Below are positions 1-4,071 of a stretch of DNA of 5,221 bases, in pieces. Each line of letters opens with the position of its first letter. Positions within the stretch are counted from its first letter, which is position 1. The stretch is from an uncultured Bacteroidia bacterium (GTDB lineage: Bacteria > Bacteroidota > Bacteroidia > Bacteroidales > UBA932), in contig CACXHG010000265.1 in the NCBI GenBank assembly GCA_902767355.1, positions 1-5,221 on the forward strand. The letters are read 5' to 3'. The notes beneath the pieces were generated by a model that was not told the origin of the DNA, made no database searches, and was given only the letters and a program-made list of their open reading frames with translations. The position numbers were made by a program, and so were the translations under genes.

Positions 1-229
1 CCAGGCACGCTTCGAAGTGCAGGGCCACACCGACAATGTCGGCTCCGACAAGACCAACGACCCTCTGAGCCAGGCACGTGCCGAGGCTGTGGTCAAGGCT
101 CTTGAAGAGCAGGGCGTGGATCCCTTCAACCTGCGTGCAGTGGGCAAGGGCAGCCACGAGCCGGTGGCAGACAACTCTACCGACGAAGGCCGCGCCAAGA
201 ACCGCCGCGTTGAATTTATCAAAAAGTAA
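1..229 (+). CDS. OmpA-family C-terminal peptidoglycan-binding domain (5' truncated)
   Basis: Only the last 75 residues are visible; the reading frame enters at base 2 and stops with TAA at 227-229. The segment is the C-terminal half of an OmpA-like domain, which holds the outer membrane or an envelope protein to peptidoglycan in the periplasm. Seen directly: GHTDNVGSD, then LSQARAEAVV, then the terminal GRAKNRRVEF block. The Asp of HTDN and the Arg of SQARA are 15 residues apart, the same spacing as the diaminopimelate-binding Asp/Arg pair of Acinetobacter OmpA (D271/R286). A GTG at 17 is an internal valine, not a start, because the domain continues upstream of it. The N-terminal part (beta-barrel, TPR/PD40 repeats or lipoprotein tail) is outside the window, so the subtype cannot be told. 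A hairpin follows 25 nt after the stop, so this is probably the last gene of its transcript. Confidence 0.93.
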   Translation, partial: QARFEVQGHTDNVGSDKTNDPLSQARAEAVVKALEEQGVDPFNLRAVGKGSHEPVADNSTDEGRAKNRRVEFIKK

Positions 230-254
230 ATATCCTTAACCTCGGTATATAGGC

Positions 255-291
255 AAGGCGGGCATTTGCGCATCACTGCAGTGCCCGCCTT
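255..291 (+). terminator. Hairpin after the OmpA gene, probable intrinsic terminator
   Basis: AAGGCGGGCA (255-264) and TGCCCGCCTT (282-291) form a perfect 10-bp stem with a 17-nt loop; TGC/GCA inside the loop could add a few pairs. The following bases (CTATCATTT) are only moderately U-rich, so termination strength is uncertain. The position, 25 nt after the OmpA stop codon and before an independent promoter, fits a terminator. Confidence 0.65.
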
Positions 292-313
292 CTATCATTT
301 CGGGCACCCCCTG

Positions 314-345
314 TGTCATTTCGAGCGAAGTCGAGAAATCTTAGC
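314..345 (+). repeat. Dispersed REP-like repeat, copy 1
   Basis: A 32-bp element with core TCGAGCGAAGTCGAGA. It matches positions 1636-1667 at 29 of 32 bases. It contains TCGAG twice, exactly 10 bp apart, and outer arms ATTTC (318-322) and GAAAT (335-339) that can pair. Elements with this core are common between genes in Bacteroidota genomes and are often mistranslated as peptides such as FERSREI. It ends directly against the -7 box at 346, so it occupies the upstream promoter region of the following gene. Confidence 0.75.
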
Positions 346-353
346 TATCTTTG
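346..353 (+). promoter_or_regulatory. Bacteroidota -7 promoter box (TATCTTTG) for the TPR-LuxR gene
   Basis: TATCTTTG matches the Bacteroidota primary-sigma consensus TAnnTTTG exactly. Its last base is 5 nt before the ATG at 359, so the predicted transcription start falls at or within about two bases of the start codon. No good TTTG -33 box is seen; the region where one would lie is inside the dispersed repeat (ATTTCGAG). Confidence 0.6.
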
Positions 354-358
354 TAATT

Positions 359-1561
359 ATGAGAAGAATACTCCTAGTCGCGGCCGTATTGTTGCCGCTT
401 TGCGCCCATGCTTATTCCGACCATCGGGGACGCAATATAGACTCGTTGGAGGCGGTCACCGCGCGGTTTACTCCAGACCGGCTGGCAAAGGCTTCGGTCC
501 AGGAAAAGACCGACTATGCGCTGGCCTGCCGCGACCTGGCCTGGGCCTATCTGCAGCTGGACGGAGCCAAGTGCATATATTACGCCCGGCAGGCGACGGC
601 CATCGCACAGGAGCTGGACGCCCCGAACACTATTTTCGATATGTCCATACTCACCGGACAGGTGTACTGGGCCAGGGACCAGTTCGATTCGGCCCGGGTG
701 TATTACGACCGGGCGTCCCGTGCGCTGACGCAGGTTCAGGAGCGCTGGACCAATCCCGACACCCACGACCTGGAAGCGATGCAGTCCCGGCTGTGGGGCA
801 CTCTGGGCAATTTTTATGCAATGCAGGATTCGGTGGAACAGTTCACGTATTATTACAATAAGGCGGGCGAGATATTCGAGAAGTGGGAGTGGTGGGAAGA
901 CTGCTCTGTCCTGCACCGGAACTTGGGCGAGATTTATCTGGACTATGACGATCTTGCCGCGGCGCGGCCCGAATATGAGCAGGCGCTGCGGTTTGCCCTA
1001 ATGAGCGGCGATTCGCTGATGATTGCCGGAGCCAACTATGGCATGGGCCGCTGGCACAAGGCCAAGGGGCATACCGCGCGGGCGCTGAAGTATCTCACCG
1101 AGGCCGACAAATACTACGGCGACCATGCCCGGGAAGAGTCGGTGGGCCGTGCCGATACGCTGCAGGTGATGAGCGACAGCTATAAGCTCATGTCCCGCAA
1201 CGGCCGCATAATAGCCGTTATCCTGGCCGTCCTGCTGCTTTCTTTGGCGGTTATAGTTCTGGTTATGAGTCGCCTGCGCCGCATCGGCCGCACGCTCAGC
1301 GAAACGAGCGCCGTGCTGGATGAGACTATAGAGGAGCTGCGGCCCGAGGCCGGAGGGCCTGCGCAGCAGATACATCTGACAAAGCGGGAGATGGACATCG
1401 CCCGCCTGCTGATGGAGGGTCAGCCGACCAAGCAGATCGCCGCCAACCTGGGCATAGGCGACGAGACCGTGCTCTGGTACCGCAAGCGGCTCTACGCCAA
1501 GCTGAACGTCCATTCTGCCGCGGCCTTCACCTCCGAGATGCACCGCCTGCACCTCGTGTAG
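359..1561 (+). CDS. Membrane-anchored TPR / LuxR-type HTH transcriptional regulator
   Basis: A 400-aa predicted one-component transmembrane regulator. Residues 1-18 (MRRILLVAAVLLPLCAHA) look like a signal peptide with cleavage AHA/YS. Residues about 50-257 are helical with TPR-like pairs near 51-86, 91-126, 145-180, 184-217 and 224-257 (for example LGEIYLDYDDLAAARPEYEQ), which would lie in the periplasm. One hydrophobic span at about 284-303 follows (IIAVILAVLLLSLAVIVLVM), then basic RLRR on the cytoplasmic side, a 30-residue polar linker, and a LuxR/GerE helix-turn-helix at 340-400 (LTKREMDIARLL ... QIAANLGIGDETV ... RLYAKLNV). In-frame codons upstream (from 266) translate the dispersed repeat and the promoter, so ATG 359, which opens the signal peptide, is the credible start. 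The ligand and target genes are unknown. No receiver domain or kinase is present, so signalling across the membrane would be direct. The family architecture is known in Bacteroidota; the role here is inference. Confidence 0.88.
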   Translation: MRRILLVAAVLLPLCAHAYSDHRGRNIDSLEAVTARFTPDRLAKASVQEKTDYALACRDLAWAYLQLDGAKCIYYARQATAIAQELDAPNTIFDMSILTGQVYWARDQFDSARVYYDRASRALTQVQERWTNPDTHDLEAMQSRLWGTLGNFYAMQDSVEQFTYYYNKAGEIFEKWEWWEDCSVLHRNLGEIYLDYDDLAAARPEYEQALRFALMSGDSLMIAGANYGMGRWHKAKGHTARALKYLTEADKYYGDHAREESVGRADTLQVMSDSYKLMSRNGRIIAVILAVLLLSLAVIVLVMSRLRRIGRTLSETSAVLDETIEELRPEAGGPAQQIHLTKREMDIARLLMEGQPTKQIAANLGIGDETVLWYRKRLYAKLNVHSAAAFTSEMHRLHLV

Positions 1562-1604
1562 GAGATTCCTCCACACGCCCTCCGGGTTTGGTCGGAATGA
1601 CAGT
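1562..1604 (-). repeat. Diverged, reverse-oriented partner of the dispersed repeat
   Basis: Read on the minus strand, this stretch begins TGTCATTCCGA and ends GGAATCTCC, resembling the two ends of the repeat at 1636-1667 (TGTCATATCGA ... GATATCTC), with an unrelated middle. TCGGAATGACA (1592-1602) and TGTCATATCGA (1636-1646) match as inverted repeats at 9 of 11 positions. It starts immediately after the TAG stop of the upstream regulator. Together the two units form a head-to-head pair like a bacterial interspersed mosaic element. Confidence 0.5.
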
Positions 1605-1629
1605 CCCCCTTGTGGCATAACGGGCTGTC
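1599..1629 (+). terminator. Possible weak terminator hairpin after the TPR-LuxR gene
   Basis: GACAG-T-CCC (1599-1607) can pair with GGGCTGTC (1622-1629), giving 8 pairs with one bulged T and a 14-nt loop, followed by CCTCTTT. It is the only plausible terminator between the regulator and the Fur-family gene. The bulge and the short T tract make it weak, and it overlaps the repeat pair, so the stem may have another origin. Confidence 0.3.
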
Positions 1630-1635
1630 CCTCTT

Positions 1636-1667
1636 TGTCATATCGAGCGAAGTCGAGATATCTCAGC
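1636..1667 (+). repeat. Dispersed REP-like repeat, copy 2
   Basis: Second copy of the 32-bp element, 29 of 32 identical to 314-345. Its outer arms read ATATC (1640-1644) and GATAT (1657-1661). Relative to copy 1, base 3 of the left arm changed from T to A and its pairing partner from A to T, so the stem is kept. As with copy 1, it lies just upstream of a TAnnTTTG box (8 bp away here, directly adjacent in copy 1). Confidence 0.75.
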
Positions 1668-1674
1668 TTTTCGC

Positions 1675-1682
1675 TATATTTG
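1675..1682 (+). promoter_or_regulatory. Bacteroidota -7 promoter box (TATATTTG) for the Fur-family gene
   Basis: TATATTTG is an exact TAnnTTTG match followed by CAATCT and then the GTG start at 1689. The 6-nt gap predicts a leaderless or nearly leaderless transcript. No convincing -33 TTTG box is found about 20 bp upstream, where the dispersed repeat lies. Confidence 0.6.
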
Positions 1683-1688
1683 CAATCT

Positions 1689-2114
1689 GTGAAAGCCGAA
1701 GATATCATAGACCTGATGATGCACCACGGTGTCAAGCCCACCGCCAACCGCATTCTCATTGCAGACGCCATCAGGCGCGCCGGCAGACCGCTGACCATGG
1801 GCGAAATAGAGACGGCCCTTTGCAGCGTGGACAAAAGCGTGATATCCCGCACGCTGTCGCTCTTTCGCGAGAGCCATCTGGTCCATACCCTCCACGGCGG
1901 CGGCGACGGACTGCGATACGAGCTCTGCCACAGCCACAGCGAAGACCACGACGACGATGCCCACATCCACTTCTGGTGCCGCTCCTGCGGCAAAACCTTC
2001 TGCCTGGAAGATATCCATATCCCGCTGGTGTCCCTGCCGGCCGGCTATGAAGAAGAGTCGGTGAACTACATGGTCACCGGCCTTTGTCCCGACTGCCGCA
2101 AAAAATGCAACTGA
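1689..2114 (+). CDS. Fur-family metal-responsive transcriptional regulator
   Basis: A 141-aa protein of normal Fur-family length. Residues 1-75 are the winged-helix DNA-binding half (HHGVKPTANRILIADAI; recognition region VDKSVISRTLSLFRESHLV). Residues 76-141 are the dimerisation and metal-binding half. Visible metal ligands: HIHFWC with C97 and C100, paired with C133 and C136, the usual structural zinc site; and a His/Asp-rich hinge at 81-94 (CHSHSEDHDDDAHIH). GTG 1689 is preferred because helix 1 (AEDIIDLMMHHG) needs these codons and because longer frames (from 1635) would translate the repeat and promoter. ATG 1716 is a possible but less likely start, as it would cut that helix. It is followed after 52 nt by a zinc-type efflux ATPase, so a role in zinc or related metal sensing is likely. 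The sequence alone does not distinguish Zur-, Fur- or PerR-like specificity. Confidence 0.92.
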   Translation: MKAEDIIDLMMHHGVKPTANRILIADAIRRAGRPLTMGEIETALCSVDKSVISRTLSLFRESHLVHTLHGGGDGLRYELCHSHSEDHDDDAHIHFWCRSCGKTFCLEDIHIPLVSLPAGYEEESVNYMVTGLCPDCRKKCN

Positions 2115-2132
2115 GTTGCAGCGCAGTCGCGA

Positions 2133-2140
2133 TACTTTTG
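2133..2140 (+). promoter_or_regulatory. Bacteroidota -7 promoter box (TACTTTTG) for the efflux ATPase
   Basis: TACTTTTG matches TAnnTTTG and lies 26 nt before the ATG at 2167, predicting a leader of roughly 20 nt. A GTTG at 2115-2118 is a weak -33 candidate but sits closer (14 bp) than the usual 19-20 bp. The box is almost entirely inside the left arm of the inverted repeat at 2134-2165. This promoter would let the ATPase be transcribed apart from the Fur-family gene. Confidence 0.55.
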
Positions 2141-2165
2141 CATCAGAATCTTTAGATGCAAAAGT
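2134..2165. promoter_or_regulatory. Perfect 11-bp inverted repeat, candidate operator
   Basis: ACTTTTGCATC (2134-2144) and GATGCAAAAGT (2155-2165) are exact reverse complements separated by 10 bp. The arm centres are 21 bp apart, two helical turns, so both arms face the same side of the DNA. The left arm covers the -7 box and the right arm ends one base before the ATG. Because the predicted transcription start lies after the left arm, a protein-bound operator is more likely than an RNA hairpin for the local promoter. The neighbouring Fur-family regulator is the obvious candidate ligand (inference). Confidence 0.7.
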
Positions 2166-2166
2166 T

Positions 2167-4068
2167 ATGGCACACGAACATCATCACGAGCAAGAGCACG
2201 AAGAGGGCGGTATCAGGCAGTCCCTCGTAAGAATCATAGCCGCAGCGCTGCTGCTGGCTGCAGCAGTTATTATAGAGCACAAGTTGCATCTGCCTACCTG
2301 GCAGCTGCTGCTGGTGTATCTGGCCCCTTATCTTGTGGCCGGATGGGATACCCTCAAAGAGGCTGCGGAGAGCCTGTCCCACGGCGAAGCCCTGGACGAG
2401 AACTTTTTGATGAGCGTCGCCACCATAGGGGCGCTGTGCATAGGCTTTTTGCCGGGAGCGTCCACACAGTTTCCCGAGGCTGTGTTCGTGATGCTGTTCT
2501 TCCAGGTCGGGGAACTCTTCGAGCATCTGGCCGAGGACCGCAGCCGCAAGAGCATTGCGCACCTGATGGACATCCGCCCCGACAGCGCCAATTTGGAGCG
2601 GGCAGGGGAGATTGTTGTGGTGGATCCCGGCAGTCTGCGCCCCGGTGACGTGATAGTCATCAAGCCGGGCGAGAAGGTGCCTGTAGACGGCGTCGTTCTG
2701 GAAGGCTCGTCTTCTCTTGACACCGTGGCGCTCTCCGGCGAAAGCGTTCCGCGAAGCATTGCCGCAGGCGACGACATCTTTTCCGGCTGCGTCAACCTGA
2801 GCGGCCTGCTGAGGGTGCGCGTCACCAAGGAGTTCGGGCAGTCCACCGCCTCCCGCATCCTGGAGCTGGTGGAGCACGCCGGCGAGAACAAGTCCCGCAG
2901 CGAGAGCTTCATCACGCGTTTTGCAAAAGTATATACGCCAATAGTAGTAGCTGCGGCGGTGCTGCTGGCCCTGGTTCCGCCCCTGTTCGGCGGCAATTTC
3001 GCCACGTGGCTCTACCGGGCGCTGATGTTCCTGGTGGTGTCCTGCCCCTGCGCGCTGGTCATCAGTGTGCCGCTGGCTTTCTTCGGGGGCATCGGCGGGG
3101 CTTCCCGCAAGGGCATCCTGGTCAAGGGCAGCAACCATCTGGACACGCTCGCCCGGCTCTCGACCGTGGTGTTCGATAAGACCGGTACGCTCACCGAAGG
3201 CGTCTTCGAAGTGACGGCCGTGCATCCAGAAATCATGCAGGAGCGCGAGCTGCTGCACCTGGCCGCACACGTGGAGCGCTTCAGCAGCCATCCGATTGCA
3301 GCATCCCTGCGCCAGGCCTACGGCGACGAGGATGACGCCTGCACTGTGGAGAATGTAGAGGAAATCTCCGGCAAGGGCCTCTCCGCCGTGGTGAACGGCC
3401 GCAAGGTGTACGTGGGCAACTCTGCGATGATGGAGCTCTGCGGCGCCGACTGGCACCCCTGCGAGAAAACCGGCACCATAGTGCACGTGGCCATGGAAGG
3501 GGAATACCTTGGGCACATAGTCATCAGCGATCGCATTAAGGCAGATGCCGCCGAGGCTGTTCGCTCTCTCAAAGCACTCGGAGTGGGGCAGACCGTGATG
3601 CTTACCGGCGACCACGCCGATGTGGGCCGCAGCGTCGCCTCCCAGCTTGGCCTGGACAAGTATTATGCGCAGCTCCTGCCAGCCGACAAGGTGGCCAAGG
3701 TAGAGGAATTGCTCTCGGCGCAGCCCTCAGGCGGAGCGCTGGCCTTCGTGGGCGACGGCATAAACGATGCGCCAGTGCTGGCGCGCGCCGATGTCGGAAT
3801 AGCGATGGGGGCGCTCGGCAGCGACGCCGCGATAGAAGCCGCCGACGTGGTGCTGATGGACGACAAGCCGTCCAAGCTGGCCACCGCAGTTAAGATTGCC
3901 CGCAAGACCTTGCGGATTGCCCGCGAAAACACATGGTTTGCCATAGGCGTCAAGCTGCTGGTGCTCGTGCTGGCCACGGCCGGCGTCGCCACCATGTGGA
4001 TGGCCGTCTTCGCCGATGTGGGAGTCACCGTGCTGGCAACCCTCAACTCTATGCGCGCGTTGAGCTAG
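2167..4068 (+). CDS. P1B-2-type heavy-metal efflux ATPase (Zn/Cd/Pb, ZntA/CadA-like)
   Basis: A 633-aa inner-membrane pump that uses ATP to export divalent soft metals. Spans are seen near 18-36, 45-60, 79-97, 102-120, 257-277, 284-310, 590-608 and 610-632. Motifs in order: actuator SGES (190-193), metal-site C293-P-C295 in span 6, phosphorylation D337-KTGTLT, nucleotide-binding H375-P376, TGD (480-482) and GDGIND (529-534). Span 7 K596 and span 8 D617 are 21 residues apart, the same as K693/D714 of ZntA, which marks the P1B-2 zinc/cadmium/lead class rather than copper. No HMA domain precedes span 1; instead the N-terminus is His/Glu-rich (MAHEHHHEQEHEE), a plausible metal-binding tail. ATG 2167 is chosen because upstream in-frame codons run through the promoter palindrome and lack an ATG. 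All catalytic residues are present. The upstream Fur-family gene is the likely regulator. Confidence 0.96.
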   Translation: MAHEHHHEQEHEEGGIRQSLVRIIAAALLLAAAVIIEHKLHLPTWQLLLVYLAPYLVAGWDTLKEAAESLSHGEALDENFLMSVATIGALCIGFLPGASTQFPEAVFVMLFFQVGELFEHLAEDRSRKSIAHLMDIRPDSANLERAGEIVVVDPGSLRPGDVIVIKPGEKVPVDGVVLEGSSSLDTVALSGESVPRSIAAGDDIFSGCVNLSGLLRVRVTKEFGQSTASRILELVEHAGENKSRSESFITRFAKVYTPIVVAAAVLLALVPPLFGGNFATWLYRALMFLVVSCPCALVISVPLAFFGGIGGASRKGILVKGSNHLDTLARLSTVVFDKTGTLTEGVFEVTAVHPEIMQERELLHLAAHVERFSSHPIAASLRQAYGDEDDACTVENVEEISGKGLSAVVNGRKVYVGNSAMMELCGADWHPCEKTGTIVHVAMEGEYLGHIVISDRIKADAAEAVRSLKALGVGQTVMLTGDHADVGRSVASQLGLDKYYAQLLPADKVAKVEELLSAQPSGGALAFVGDGINDAPVLARADVGIAMGALGSDAAIEAADVVLMDDKPSKLATAVKIARKTLRIARENTWFAIGVKLLVLVLATAGVATMWMAVFADVGVTVLATLNSMRALS

Positions 4069-4071
4069 CCG

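Noticed and set aside
266..358. In-frame N-terminal extension of the TPR-LuxR protein (starting with a non-ATG codon at 266)
   Set aside because: It translates the terminator arm, the dispersed repeat (FERSREI) and the -7 box, and would bury the signal peptide. ATG 359 is the sensible start.
401..403. Possible lipoprotein cysteine (LPLC) in the signal peptide of the TPR-LuxR protein
   Set aside because: The residue before Cys is Leu rather than Gly, Ala or Ser, and AHA/YS is a better signal peptidase I site.
1635..1688. In-frame extension of the Fur-family protein
   Set aside because: It translates the repeat (RAKSRYLS) and the promoter; Fur proteins begin near helix 1, which GTG 1689 supplies.
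1679..1727. Second palindrome of the operator type near the Fur-family start (TTTGCAATC with GATGCA at 1718-1723)
   Set aside because: The left half is mostly the -7 consensus itself, the right half matches only six bases, and the spacing is different.
998..1993. Long minus-strand open frame
   Set aside because: It spans two well-supported plus-strand genes and an intergenic repeat, and its translation shows no recognisable family; it reflects high-GC codon bias.
2116..2166. In-frame extension of the ATPase from a TTG codon
   Set aside because: It runs through the promoter box and palindrome and lacks an ATG; the His-rich tail begins cleanly at ATG 2167.
2152..3615. 487-codon minus-strand open frame opposite the ATPase
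   Set aside because: It lies antisense to an intact ATPase with all motifs; the product is His/Gln/Gly-rich, low in complexity and not recognisable.
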